From: Desulfosporosinus cupriresistens
Lineage (GTDB): Bacteria; Bacillota; Desulfitobacteriia; Desulfitobacteriales; Desulfitobacteriaceae
DNA: 60,952 bases
Direction: 5' to 3'
Assembly (NCBI RefSeq): GCF_001707885.1
Contig: NZ_MASS01000024.1
Span: forward strand, 1-60,952
Shown here: positions 17,681-26,490 of the stretch, piece by piece
Position numbering within the stretch: position 1 is the first letter of the stretch
Layout of the letters: each line of letters opens with the position of its first letter
Made by a program: the position numbers and the translations under genes
Notes under the pieces: generated by a model
What the model was told of the DNA's origin: nothing
What the model saw: only the letters and a program-made list of their open reading frames with translations
The model's database searches: none

Positions 17681-18958
17681 ATGGAACGTTCATTTGAGTC
17701 TTGGGAAAAAGAAGTCATTCGCTGTATTCGTTGTGGCGCCTGCCAGAATGTCTGTCCGGTATTTAAAGAGCTTCAGGCTGAATCCACGGTAGCGAGAGGA
17801 AGAGTTAAGCTAATAAGCGGAGTGATCACTAAAGAATTAGATCTTACTGAAGGTTTTAGCGACAAAATGTCGTTGTGCTTGATGTGTAAAGCTTGCGTAG
17901 TAAACTGTCCCAGTGGTGTGAAAGTAGATAAGTTAGTGGAAGCGGCGCGTAAGGAAATCGCAGAGCAGAAAGGTCTCTCTCTGCTTAAAAAACTAATCTT
18001 TCGTTTGGTTCTCAAAAACCGTTGGGTTTTCAACACAGGAATGAAGGCGGGCAGTGCATTCCAAGGTTTGGTCTTCCGCAAAGGGCCTCAAGGTAAAGGA
18101 ATGTTGCCAAGAATGTCGCTGGGACTGGACAAAAGAAGACTTCTTTCACCACTGGCACCCAAATCGTTCAGGTCGGGATGCCCTCAAGTAATTAAAGTTC
18201 CAGGTGCTAAACTGCGGGTTGCCTTTTTTACGGGGTGTATGATTAACTACATTTATACAGATATTGGTAACGCAGTCCTCAACGTACTTAAACACAATGG
18301 GGTTGAGGTCGTTATTCCCTCTCTCCAAAACTGTTGCGGTACCCCTGTTCGGATTAACGGAGATTATGAATCTGCTAAAGAGATGGCCAAAGCAAACATC
18401 GATGTTTTCTGGAATGAGGAGGTTGATTTGATCGTCGTGGCCTGTGGTACCTGTGGCTTGGCGCTTAAGGAAGAGTATGCTGAGTTACTCGAAGATGACC
18501 CAATTTATGCTGAAAAGGCCAAGAAGTTAGGAGCCTTAGTTAAAGATTTCACAGAACTGGTGGTCTCCTTGGAGGGATTTGCGGACAGAATAGGTCATTT
18601 GCCAATGAAGGTGACCTACCATGATCCTTGTCACCTCGTCAGAGGATTAAAGGTAAAAGAGCAACCTAGGCAGATCATTAAAAGTATTCCGGGAGTAATT
18701 TTTAATGAAATGCAAAAATCAGATACCTGTTGTGGAAGTGGAGGTTCTTTCAGTTTAGCTCATTATGAACTTTCGACCAAAATAAATGACCATAAAGTTG
18801 ATGATATTAAGCAAACAGGTGCAGAGGTGTTGGTTACTGGGTGCTCTGCCTGTCGAATGCATATCGCGGACGGTCTGCATCGTCAGAACGTCGCGGTGAA
18901 GGTGATCCATACAGCCCAACTTTTGGAAATGGCTTACGCAGCAAAGAACAATAGTTAA
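17681..18958 (+). CDS. glcF: Iron-sulfur (CCG-domain) oxidase subunit (GlcF/LldF type)
   Basis: About 425 residues. The N-terminal third has two [4Fe-4S] motifs, C-I-R-C-G-A-C-Q-N-V-C-P and C-L-M-C-K-A-C-V-V-N-C-P. The C-terminal part carries two CCG domains (N-C-C-G-T-P near 215 and C-C-G-S-G-G near 350), as in GlcF and HdrD. It should take electrons from GlcD and pass them to quinone or another acceptor. ATG 17681 has GGAG 9 bp upstream; a TTG at 17666 is an alternative. It is the partner in the lactate cluster. Confidence 0.92.
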   Translation: MERSFESWEKEVIRCIRCGACQNVCPVFKELQAESTVARGRVKLISGVITKELDLTEGFSDKMSLCLMCKACVVNCPSGVKVDKLVEAARKEIAEQKGLSLLKKLIFRLVLKNRWVFNTGMKAGSAFQGLVFRKGPQGKGMLPRMSLGLDKRRLLSPLAPKSFRSGCPQVIKVPGAKLRVAFFTGCMINYIYTDIGNAVLNVLKHNGVEVVIPSLQNCCGTPVRINGDYESAKEMAKANIDVFWNEEVDLIVVACGTCGLALKEEYAELLEDDPIYAEKAKKLGALVKDFTELVVSLEGFADRIGHLPMKVTYHDPCHLVRGLKVKEQPRQIIKSIPGVIFNEMQKSDTCCGSGGSFSLAHYELSTKINDHKVDDIKQTGAEVLVTGCSACRMHIADGLHRQNVAVKVIHTAQLLEMAYAAKNNS

Positions 18959-19032
18959 TTCTGCATCATGGCCAGATATTGCTTTTTGAAGTGGATTTAG
19001 ATAACCTAAGAAAAATGAGAGGAGTGTAAAGC

Positions 19033-20316
19033 ATGACTCGTTTTGAACTTGCTTATGGCAAAGAAATGTTGGCTTTTGAGCTTCCGGCCTCTGTAAAAGT
19101 TCAGGAGATTAAGGCGAAGGCCAGCCAGCCAATTCCAGATATTGAACAGGCGATTCGCCAAGCAGTGGCTCATCCTCTTGGAACAGCTCCATTGGCAAAG
19201 GTGGTCAAAGCAGGGGACCAAGTGGTTATTGTCGTTAGTGATGTTACCCGGCTTTGGATAAGAACGGACGTTCTCTTGCCGGTTTTATTGGACGTCTTGA
19301 ATGAGGCAGGGGTACCAGATAAGGATATATCTATTGTCACAGCAACGGGAGATCACCGCGTACAAACGTTAGAAGAACACACGGCTATTTGTGGTACAAA
19401 GGTTTTAGCAAGGGTTCCTATTTACGATCATGAGTGTAAGGCGGATGATTTGGTGGATTTGGGCAAATCATCACAGGGAACACCTATTCTTGTCAATCGT
19501 CGCGTATGGGAAGCGGATAAAGTAATTCTGACCGGAGGCATTGCCTATCATCTCCTCGCAGGATTCGGTGGTGGTCGCAAGTCAATTGCTCCCGGAGTTT
19601 GTGGCTACGAAATGATCCAGAAAAATCATGCTTTGGCACTTAAAGATGCTGGCCCCTCGGGAATTAATCCAAACATCGAGACCGGAAAAATGGACGGCAA
19701 TCCGGTTGCCGAGGACATGTTAGAAATCGCCCTTAGAGTTGGAGTGGATTTCATTCTAAACGTGGTAGTCAACGAGAAAAAGGAATTTGTCTATATTGCA
19801 GCTGGTGAGTTGGAGCAAGCACATTTAGCGGGCTGCAGGGTTACTGAAGAAATCTTTGGTATTGAAATAGATGAAAAAGCAGAGCTAGCCATTGTTTCAA
19901 GTGGGGGGTATCCTAAGGATATTCAACTTTACCAAGCGATCAAAGCCTTGGATAATTCCACTTATGCGGTTCGAGAAGGTGGAGTCATTATCCTAGTGAG
20001 TGAATGCTCAGATGGAATTGGTTCTCGACCATTTGAGGAGTTCTTTAAGCACGGTGAGGTTGAAAACATGAATGCACAGCTTCATGCCAACTTTACTATG
20101 CCAGGGTTTGTAAGTTTAAGAACGGCCAGCATCTGTCGAAAGACACCAGTCATTTTGATCAGTTCACTACCTGAAGACGTGGTTAAACGGGTGAAGATGA
20201 TCCCAGCCCATTCTGCTGACGAAGCTTTGCAGTTAGCCGCGCAAATCCTTGGGCACCAACCGGATTCCGTTTATTTAATGCCTCACGGCGGAAACACCTT
20301 TCCCATTGTGAATTAG
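19033..20316 (+). CDS. larA: LarA-family nickel-pincer lactate racemase
   Basis: LarA interconverts D- and L-lactate using a nickel-pincer nucleotide bound to a lysine. This 427-residue protein keeps the key residues at the L. plantarum positions: H108 in T-G-D-H-R, H173 in A-Y-H-L-L, K183 in G-G-G-R-K-S-I-A-P-G and H199. The larB/larC/larE cofactor genes are not in the window. The family also holds racemases for other 2-hydroxy acids, but the glcD-glcF neighbourhood favours lactate. ATG 19033 follows GAGAGGAGTG. It would let a stereospecific D-lactate oxidase use both isomers. Confidence 0.88.
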   Translation: MTRFELAYGKEMLAFELPASVKVQEIKAKASQPIPDIEQAIRQAVAHPLGTAPLAKVVKAGDQVVIVVSDVTRLWIRTDVLLPVLLDVLNEAGVPDKDISIVTATGDHRVQTLEEHTAICGTKVLARVPIYDHECKADDLVDLGKSSQGTPILVNRRVWEADKVILTGGIAYHLLAGFGGGRKSIAPGVCGYEMIQKNHALALKDAGPSGINPNIETGKMDGNPVAEDMLEIALRVGVDFILNVVVNEKKEFVYIAAGELEQAHLAGCRVTEEIFGIEIDEKAELAIVSSGGYPKDIQLYQAIKALDNSTYAVREGGVIILVSECSDGIGSRPFEEFFKHGEVENMNAQLHANFTMPGFVSLRTASICRKTPVILISSLPEDVVKRVKMIPAHSADEALQLAAQILGHQPDSVYLMPHGGNTFPIVN

Positions 20317-20457
20317 CTTTAATGTAGTAATTTGTTTTTTACCAACGTTCACAAAAGAATTCGCTACCTCTTAGGTGAGATTTTGTTCACGAACAAGGAA
20401 ACTGAGTTTGCCGCAAGTTTAAGTTGAAAGTTGGGGCAGAACTACCTCAACTTTCAC

Positions 20458-20485
20458 TTGACAAAACCCAGAATTCAGCTATAAT
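20458..20485 (+). promoter_or_regulatory. Promoter of long ncRNA unit A
   Basis: TTGACA (20458-20463) and TATAAT (20480-20485) with a 16-bp spacer. The same arrangement stands at the same relative position before unit B. Confidence 0.75.
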
Positions 20486-20489
20486 GTAG

Positions 20490-21148
20490 ACATAGCCAAT
20501 CAAGATACTTGAACCAAAAAAAGATTCAGTCTATTTATTAACTTGTGGTAGCGTGCTAGGTAAAGTTTCGATTCATCGAAGGTTTCAGCATTGCAATCAG
20601 TTAAGCCAATGCTGGATTTCGGGGAGTTGGAGCCACCTAGAAGGGTGGTTTTTGTTGTTTAAAAGAAAGGTTTCCCGCAAAGTTCCTCCTCCAGTCAGTC
20701 TGTATGAGTTAAGCGTTTCTTTCCGGCAGTCTGTAAATCAAGGAAATTAAGTTCAGAATTCAGGTGATTGTAACCTTAACGTTTCCCGATTATAAAGGGT
20801 TGTTGTCAGATTGACCCCAGTTAGACCTTAAAGTTAACAGATGAAATAGTGGAGGATTTGTCCAGATTAGTTTCCTTACCTTAAACTTAGTTTTTGACTG
20901 GTTTGCTTTCGTTTAGGTCAAAGTATTTAATCCTTACGAGTTTGGTTTTTAAGATCATTCTTTATCTAGTAATTTGGCTTAGTTGTAAGGTGTGTTCGTT
21001 ACAAAAACTTATGTTATTCCGGTTAATAATGATTTAGTAAAGAGTAAAGTTAGATTAATCTCGAGCCGTGTATCCATTAATTCTGGAGGAACTTTGCGGG
21101 ATTTAAATTAAGTTTTAAGGGCCACTCAATGAGTGGCCCTTACTTTTG
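20490..21148 (+). ncRNA. Long structured non-coding RNA, unit A (family not identified)
   Basis: An approximately 650-nt transcript is bounded by a consensus promoter and a strong terminator (GGGCCACTC / GAGTGGCCC, 21117-21141, then TACTTTTG). No convincing ORF is present. It shares order and sequence blocks with unit B. Examples are the segment at 20847-20884, identical over 38 nt to 21784-21821, plus GATTGACCCCAGTT and ATCCATTAATTCTGGAGG. Bases 20673-20689 are perfectly complementary over 17 nt to 21085-21101, so the two ends can pair. A terminator-like hairpin (CCACC/GGTGG then TTTTT) at 20633-20653 lies early in the unit. Size and end-to-end pairing resemble OLE/ROOL-class large RNAs, but I cannot assign a family. 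Confidence 0.7.
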
Positions 21149-21186
21149 CTAGTCAGAAAGTATAACTTTTTGTTTCATACTTTCTG

Positions 21187-21420
21187 GAAGGTCCCTTCTC
21201 GCCATCACGGCGCTCTAACCTCGAACATCCTGTTCGAGTCTTGGCCACAGGGACACTCGGCCCATCCATGGCCAGCGCATCAGTGCAATTAGGGCAGCCA
21301 CCTTCGCTAAGGCTAACAAGAAGTCTAACCCGTGCGAAGACAGTGTCTGCAAGAAGGGTTAATACGTGCTAAGACAATGTCTTCGTGGGCGCCAGCCGAG
21401 TTTTCTTTATCGAATTAGCA
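21187..21420 (+). repeat. Dispersed non-coding repeat, copy R2
   Basis: Longer copy of the element at 14819-14950, with the same start (GAAGGTCCCTTCTCGCCAT) and end (GAGTTTTCTTTAT). The internal GTGCGAAGACAGTGTCT block occurs twice in diverged form (near 21331 and 21366). It lies exactly between the two ncRNA units. Confidence 0.7.
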
Positions 21421-21430
21421 TAATTAGACC

Positions 21431-21458
21431 TTGACAATGAACCCAATTTTGTTATAAT
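21431..21458 (+). promoter_or_regulatory. Promoter of long ncRNA unit B
   Basis: TTGACA (21431-21436) and TATAAT (21453-21458) with a 16-bp spacer. Confidence 0.75.
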
Positions 21459-21463
21459 TAGAC

Positions 21464-22076
21464 CATAATCAACTAAATTATCAGTAATTCAGTCTATATT
21501 ACTAATTTAGTGGTCGCGTGCTAGGTGAAATTTCGATTCTTCGAAGATTTAAGCATTGCAATCCGTTGAACTAATTTAGCAAATGCTGGATCTTGAGAAT
21601 TGGAGCCACCTAGTAGGGTGGTTTTTGTCTTTAGAAAAAGAAAGCTTTCCCGCAGAGTTCCTCCCAGTCAGTCTGAGTTAAGTCTTCCTTATCGGTAGTC
21701 TATTTTAGTAAGCTGGGAAATTGAGTTCAGATTTGAATGGGCTGATTTCAGATTGACCCCAGTTGGTTTTTTGTCGACGGAACTAGTGGAGGATTTGTCC
21801 AGATTAGTTTCCTTACCTTAAGTTGTTTTTGACTGGTTTAAGTCTTAGTTTAGTTAAAAGCAATTACCATTACCAATTCGGTTTTTCGGAACGATTTCTT
21901 GTTCGGTTGCTTAGTTGTAGGGTATATTAGCTCTAACCTATTTTACTCCGGTTAATGACAGTTCGGAAAGTTTGGTTTAAGATTAATCTCGAGTCGTGCA
22001 TCCATTAATTCTGGAGGAACTTTGCGGGATTCAAATTAGATTTAAAGGTCACTCAATGAGTGGCCTTTATTTTTTG
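21464..22076 (+). ncRNA. Long structured non-coding RNA, unit B (paralogue of unit A)
   Basis: About 610 nt, collinear with unit A but diverged. The end-to-end pairing is kept: 21648-21664 pairs with 22013-22029 over 17 positions, and the single base that differs from unit A (A to G in the 5' arm) still pairs as G-U. The early CCACC/GGTGG-TTTTT hairpin is at 21606-21626. The final terminator (22044-22076) changes GGGCC to GGTC while its partner stays GGCC, again keeping pairing. Such pairing-preserving changes argue for a functional RNA. It ends about 40 bp before the first M42 gene, so it could also act as a leader. Confidence 0.7.
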
Positions 22077-22117
22077 GTCTTTTTGGAGGACTATAATCGA
22101 AGATTAAACAGGGAGAT

Positions 22118-23272
22118 ATGTATAGAAGGTATTCTGAATTGCAAGGAGAAGTAATATATAAAAATTATGAAATTGAAACAGTTTTTCTGAAAGAAGGTGA
22201 TCGTTTGCTTAACGCGCAAAGGGAGAGCGCGAAAGAATTCCTGAGTCTTTTATCGATTAGCTCAGGGGTATCCGGCTATGAAATGGCTATCGCTTCTTTA
22301 GTTATGGAACGATTTAAGAAATTAACTGATGAGGTGCGCTGCGATACATTTGGCAATGTATATGCTCTGAAAAAGGGCAACAGCAAAAGTCACCAAAAAA
22401 TCATGTTAGCAGCTCATATGGATGAAATCGGTCTTATCGTGAAAGGAATCGATCCTCGAGGTTTTCTGCGTTTCACCTCCATTGGAGGAATAGACCAGCG
22501 AACTCTCTTGTCTCAAGAAGTGCTCATTCATGGACGCCAGGTGATTCCGGGAATTATTGGCTCCGTGCCTCCCCACCTTTTAGCAAATGAGGATTCAGAT
22601 CAAGCCGTTAAGATGGAGGACATGAACATTGATGTAGGGCTTTCTCTCTCTAAAATCAAGGAACTTATTCAAGTGGGGGATACTATTACGCTAGAGAGAC
22701 GGACATACCCTTTGCTAAATAACGTGATGGCAGGAAAATCGTTGGATGACCGCGCCGGGGTCGTGGTGATGATGGTTTGCCTTGAAGAGCTCTCCCGCCT
22801 ACAGCATTTTCACGATGTCATTGCGGTGGCTACGACTCAAGAAGAAGAGGGGATTCGGGGAGCGCTTACCAGTGCTTATACGCTGAATCCAGATTTAGCC
22901 GTGGCTATTGATGTTACCCACGCGAGTACGCCAGATACTAAGGGTCAAGTTACGATTGAATTGGGAAAGGGGCCGGCAGTGGCTCTCGGTCCTAACATTC
23001 ACCCCGCCATCTATCGTCAGCTCACAGAAACCGCGCAAGAGCACCGTCTACCCATACAAATCGAACCAATCCCAGGACATTCTGGAACGGATGCTTGGGT
23101 TATTCAAGTAACTCGAGCAGGTATTCCTACGGGGCTGGTCTCAATTCCCTTGCGCTATATGCATACCTCTGTGGAAACGCTCGATATGCAAGACGTACTT
23201 AATTCTGGAAAACTACTCGCTCATTTTATTGCCTCTTTACCGGATGATTTGGAGGGATTTTTATGTTATTAA
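22118..23272 (+). CDS. M42-family aminopeptidase (first of three)
   Basis: A 384-residue member of the M42 glutamyl aminopeptidase/endoglucanase-like family of di-metal, cytosolic, self-compartmentalising peptidases. Motifs include A-A-H-M-D-E-I-G (metal ligand H), G-K-S-L-D-D-R (bridging Asp), T-Q-E-E-E-G-I-R-G (catalytic Glu) and the late P-L-R-Y-M-H-T (metal His). About 45 extra N-terminal residues precede the usual start of the fold; ATG 22118 has CAGGGAG upstream, but a later start is possible. It overlaps the next gene by 10 bp. Confidence 0.9.
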   Translation: MYRRYSELQGEVIYKNYEIETVFLKEGDRLLNAQRESAKEFLSLLSISSGVSGYEMAIASLVMERFKKLTDEVRCDTFGNVYALKKGNSKSHQKIMLAAHMDEIGLIVKGIDPRGFLRFTSIGGIDQRTLLSQEVLIHGRQVIPGIIGSVPPHLLANEDSDQAVKMEDMNIDVGLSLSKIKELIQVGDTITLERRTYPLLNNVMAGKSLDDRAGVVVMMVCLEELSRLQHFHDVIAVATTQEEEGIRGALTSAYTLNPDLAVAIDVTHASTPDTKGQVTIELGKGPAVALGPNIHPAIYRQLTETAQEHRLPIQIEPIPGHSGTDAWVIQVTRAGIPTGLVSIPLRYMHTSVETLDMQDVLNSGKLLAHFIASLPDDLEGFLCY

Positions 23273-24276
23273 AGAGCCTGAGCGAATTAAACGGTACCTC
23301 AGGGGCTGAAGCCCTCGTGCGTGATTTTTTGCGCCAACAAATAGAACCCTATGTCGACACGATAAGCGTTGATAAAATAGGAAATTTGATTGCGACCAAA
23401 AACGGACATTTAAAGGGTCCTAAAGTTATGCTTACAGCTCATATGGATGAAGTGGCGTTGATGATCATGGAGATTACTAGCGACGGTTTTCTCAAGTTCC
23501 GACCAGTCGGTGGAATTGATGCCCGAATCCTCGTCTCTAAACCAGTACAAATTAACCAATCCTTGGTCGGAGTAATCGGGGCCAAAGCCATCCATTTACA
23601 AAAACGTTCAGAACGCCAAAGGGCTTTGTCCTTTGACCAACTATATATTGATATCGGAGCTAAATCTAAAGAAGATGCCTCCAGTAAGGTGAAACTCGGC
23701 GATTATGCTTATTTCATAACGAAATGTGAGCCATTCGGAGAGGGGCTTTACAAAGGAAAGGCATTTGATGATCGAGTAGGTTGTGCCATCTTAGTAGAGC
23801 TTCTTAAGCGGGACTATGATTATCCCTTAGTAGCCGCTTTTACAGTACAAGAGGAGGTAGGTCTTCGGGGTGCCAAGGTCGCTGCTTATCATCTTGCTCC
23901 GGATTTTGCCATTGTCATCGAGGGAACTGTCGCTGCAGACGTGTCAGAGTGTAAAGAAGAGGGCTGGGTTACGGAGTTAGGCAAAGGTCCTGCTTGTTCG
24001 CTGCTGGATAGAACAACCCTCTACAGTCCAAAACTTATCCATTGGGTGACGGACTTAGCTCGTCAAAAAGGAATTCCCCTCCAGTTTCGACGCGGAACCA
24101 GCGGCGGAAATGACGCTGGTCCAATACATGTGAGCAAAGCTGGAATCCCGATAATTGTTTTAAATGTACCATGTCGTTATATCCATTCTTTTGCCTCGAT
24201 TATCTCAGAAAACGATTTTACAGCATGTCTTAAGCTCGTGGATGAACTTTTAAAGGACTTTCCTCGTATGCTTTAG
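23263..24276 (+). CDS. M42-family aminopeptidase (second of three)
   Basis: A 337-residue M42 peptidase with T-A-H-M-D-E-V-A, G-K-A-F-D-D-R-V-G, V-Q-E-E-V-G-L-R-G-A and P-C-R-Y-I-H-S. In the third metal-site block it has V-I-E-G-T where the others have A-I-D-V-T, so the metal-ligand aspartate is replaced by glutamate, as in many M42 enzymes. The start overlaps the upstream paralogue. The three proteins probably form mixed or separate TET-like dodecamers that degrade peptides; oligomer state is inferred from the family. Confidence 0.92.
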   Translation: MLLKSLSELNGTSGAEALVRDFLRQQIEPYVDTISVDKIGNLIATKNGHLKGPKVMLTAHMDEVALMIMEITSDGFLKFRPVGGIDARILVSKPVQINQSLVGVIGAKAIHLQKRSERQRALSFDQLYIDIGAKSKEDASSKVKLGDYAYFITKCEPFGEGLYKGKAFDDRVGCAILVELLKRDYDYPLVAAFTVQEEVGLRGAKVAAYHLAPDFAIVIEGTVAADVSECKEEGWVTELGKGPACSLLDRTTLYSPKLIHWVTDLARQKGIPLQFRRGTSGGNDAGPIHVSKAGIPIIVLNVPCRYIHSFASIISENDFTACLKLVDELLKDFPRML

Positions 24277-24304
24277 CAGCTTTATGATAGGAGGTTAATT
24301 TGTA

Positions 24305-25300
24305 ATGGATTTGAACTATGCAATGCTTGAATATTTAACCCAAATATCGGGTCCGTCCGGTTCTGAAGAGCGAGTCGCGGAATTTATAGCTGGACAACTG
24401 AGTTCTTACTGTGATGAACAAACAATAGATACCTTAGGGAATCTCATTGTCCGGCGCCATGGAACTGGTAAGAAAATCATGATAGCTGCTCATATGGACG
24501 AAATTAGCTTGATGGTAACCCATATTGATAAAGAAGGGTTCTTGCGTTTCGCCCCTCTTGGCGGAGTGCGTATTCCCAACCTTATTGGGCAAAGAGTAAA
24601 GTTTAGCAAGGGTAGAATCGGAACGATTGGGGTGGAAAGATTAGATAAGCCCAGTGATTTTAAACTTGATAAACTCTACCTCGATATTGGTGCATCGACT
24701 CGGGAAGAGGCTGAGCAGTTTGTCCGGATAGGGGAAACTGGGGTTTTTGTGGGGGATTTTATAGAATCAGGATCTAGGATTATATCCAAGGCCCTTGATG
24801 ATCGAATAGGTTGTTTTGTGGCGATTGAAGCTCTTAAACGAACCCAGTCCCCACATGAATTGGCATTTGTCTTTACCGTACAAGAAGAAATCGGGACCCG
24901 CGGTGCCCGAACGGCTGCCTATGCTCTCGAACCCGATTTGGCAATCGCTGTCGATGTGACAGCAACCGGGGATACCCCTAAAGCGCACCCAATGTCCGTA
25001 GAACTAGGAAGCGGTGTAGGGATAAAGGTACTCGACCGTTCTATGATTACCTCTCCTCAAATTAAACGTTGGATGGCTGATATGGCCGCAGAACTAAACA
25101 TTCCTTTCCAGTGGGAGGTTTTAGAGTATGGGGGAACGGATTCAGGAGCTATTCATTTGGCAAGAGGAGGGGTGCCCTCAGGCGTTCTCTCGATCCCCAC
25201 GCGATATGTTCATAGCCCAGCCGAAATGATTGATAAACATGATGTTGAAGCAGCCGTTGATTTACTAGTAGCTCTGCTAGAACGTCCTACAGAATTATAG
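24305..25300 (+). CDS. M42-family aminopeptidase (third of three)
   Basis: A 331-residue paralogue with A-A-H-M-D-E-I-S, K-A-L-D-D-R-I-G, V-Q-E-E-I-G-T-R-G-A, A-I-D-V-T and P-T-R-Y-V-H-S. All metal-binding and catalytic residues are present. ATG 24305 is preceded by AGGAGG at 24290-24295. A long stem-loop terminator follows at once, so the three genes form one operon. Confidence 0.93.
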   Translation: MDLNYAMLEYLTQISGPSGSEERVAEFIAGQLSSYCDEQTIDTLGNLIVRRHGTGKKIMIAAHMDEISLMVTHIDKEGFLRFAPLGGVRIPNLIGQRVKFSKGRIGTIGVERLDKPSDFKLDKLYLDIGASTREEAEQFVRIGETGVFVGDFIESGSRIISKALDDRIGCFVAIEALKRTQSPHELAFVFTVQEEIGTRGARTAAYALEPDLAIAVDVTATGDTPKAHPMSVELGSGVGIKVLDRSMITSPQIKRWMADMAAELNIPFQWEVLEYGGTDSGAIHLARGGVPSGVLSIPTRYVHSPAEMIDKHDVEAAVDLLVALLERPTEL

Positions 25301-25354
25301 AGACAGAAAAAAGAGCTCGTTCTAGTTCTAGGACGAGCTCTTTTTCTGTCTCTT
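25299..25354 (+). terminator. Long terminator of the M42 operon
   Basis: AGAGACAGAAAAAAGAGCTCGT pairs with its near-perfect complement after a 12-nt loop, giving a stem of about 21-22 bp. TTTATC follows. It is unusually long for a terminator. Confidence 0.85.
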
Positions 25355-25858
25355 TATCATCAGATTTCGATTGGCATCATAGCGATTGCGTTAGTCTGAC
25401 GTTGGTCTCTAAATACCTAGAGGCGATTCGAAAACTAGGGGTTCCTTAAAGTTTGTTCTGACTACCGATTTTGGCATCGAATAAGAAAATCCAGTAAATA
25501 GTGTTAATTAATTGCAGTCACTGGAAGGTATTTGACTTTTGAGAACGAAGTTTATCTTTAAAGAATTTGGCTGTTAAAGGAAGATATCCTGGAGAAACAC
25601 TGCTTTGGACCCGATCTAAATAAATTGGAAGATGTCTCATGAAGTAATAAGCTTAAGATATTTTTATCCAGATTCTCAAGGTAAGCTTGCAATAATTTGA
25701 AGTTCTAGGTGAAGTCCAAAACTCCATGGGAAATTTGAAGGAGAATGGGATTTCCGATCTTACTCAAGTGCATGGAGGGTCTTAAAAGATAATCTAATTT
25801 GTGGATCATACGATTCCTCTGAGGATGAAATTTCAAAGAAAAGGTAGGGTTTCGATTA
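25355..25858. other. Gene-free stretch before the accessory region
   Basis: I see no ORF with a ribosome binding site, no RNA motif and no clear repeat in these 500 bases. It marks the boundary between the peptidase operon and the small-gene accessory region. Confidence 0.5.
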
Positions 25859-26269
25859 ATGGGAGTAAAGTTTAATGCCTTCGCGATTTTTGTTAACGAT
25901 CTTAAGTTGATGATAGAGTTTTATCGAGATGTACTTGGTATTGAGATTGACTGGGATGGTAATGGCCCACATGCTGAGTTCAGACATGAAGGGATTCGAT
26001 TTATGATGTACGAAAGGAAAGAGTTGCCGGGTTATTTAAGCACGGAAGTTTCCTTTCCCAAAGGTATTAATGGAACTTTTGAGTTAGCAATAGACCTGCC
26101 AAACTTCTCTGATGTAGATGTAGAGTTCAATCGAGTTATAGATCTAGGGGTTACCCCAGTGGTTTATCCAAGAAATGAGCCATGGGGAATGCGAACGTCT
26201 TTTGTATTAGATCCTGAAGGTAACTTGATTGAAATCGGATCATGGGGTGAAGGCCAAAAAGAAGAATAG
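25859..26269 (+). CDS. Glyoxalase/VOC-family protein
   Basis: A 136-residue protein with the paired beta-alpha-beta-beta-beta repeats of the vicinal oxygen chelate superfamily. The N-terminal half has L-M-I-E-F-Y-R-D-V-L-G and the end has F-V-L-D-P-E-G-N-L-I-E-I-G-S, the usual C-terminal metal-Glu motif. Members include glyoxalase I, dioxygenases and resistance proteins such as fosfomycin or bleomycin proteins. Nothing here decides the substrate. ATG 25859 follows GGTAGGG. It is the first gene of the cassette-like region and is followed by an attC-like palindrome. Confidence 0.85.
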   Translation: MGVKFNAFAIFVNDLKLMIEFYRDVLGIEIDWDGNGPHAEFRHEGIRFMMYERKELPGYLSTEVSFPKGINGTFELAIDLPNFSDVDVEFNRVIDLGVTPVVYPRNEPWGMRTSFVLDPEGNLIEIGSWGEGQKEE

Positions 26270-26334
26270 ATTAGTTGATTTACTTGATGATTTCTAAACA
26301 GTAAACGGTTTTGAATGAATCATTTGTCAACTTC

Positions 26335-26410
26335 TGATAACAGCGTGTTCCCAAATCTGAGAGGATATAAATGAAATATGAAGACTTCGGGAACCTGCGA
26401 ACCGTTATAC
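26335..26410 (+). repeat. attC-like imperfect palindrome A
   Basis: TGATAAC opens the element and CGTTATA closes it. Inside, GTTCCCaaaTCT (26347-) pairs with AGActtcGGGAAC (to 26394), leaving unequal unpaired bases. The loop contains GATATAAATG. Its shape (outer TAAC/GTTA ends, inner stem with extra-helical bases, 76 nt) is like an integron attC site. Confidence 0.5.
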
Positions 26411-26490
26411 TGAACCCAATCAATTAAAGAATATCTTTGAAGTTTTTTCTTTGGGCAGAAATATAGAGGGAATGGAGGGGATATTTCTTA

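Noticed and set aside
20553..20750. ORF of 65 codons in ncRNA unit A
   Set aside because: It is not kept in unit B, covers the terminator-like hairpin, and has no ribosome binding site.
20490..22076. Firm OLE RNA call
   Set aside because: Length and end pairing fit, but I cannot recall the consensus well enough and the usual neighbour gene is absent. Left as a candidate.
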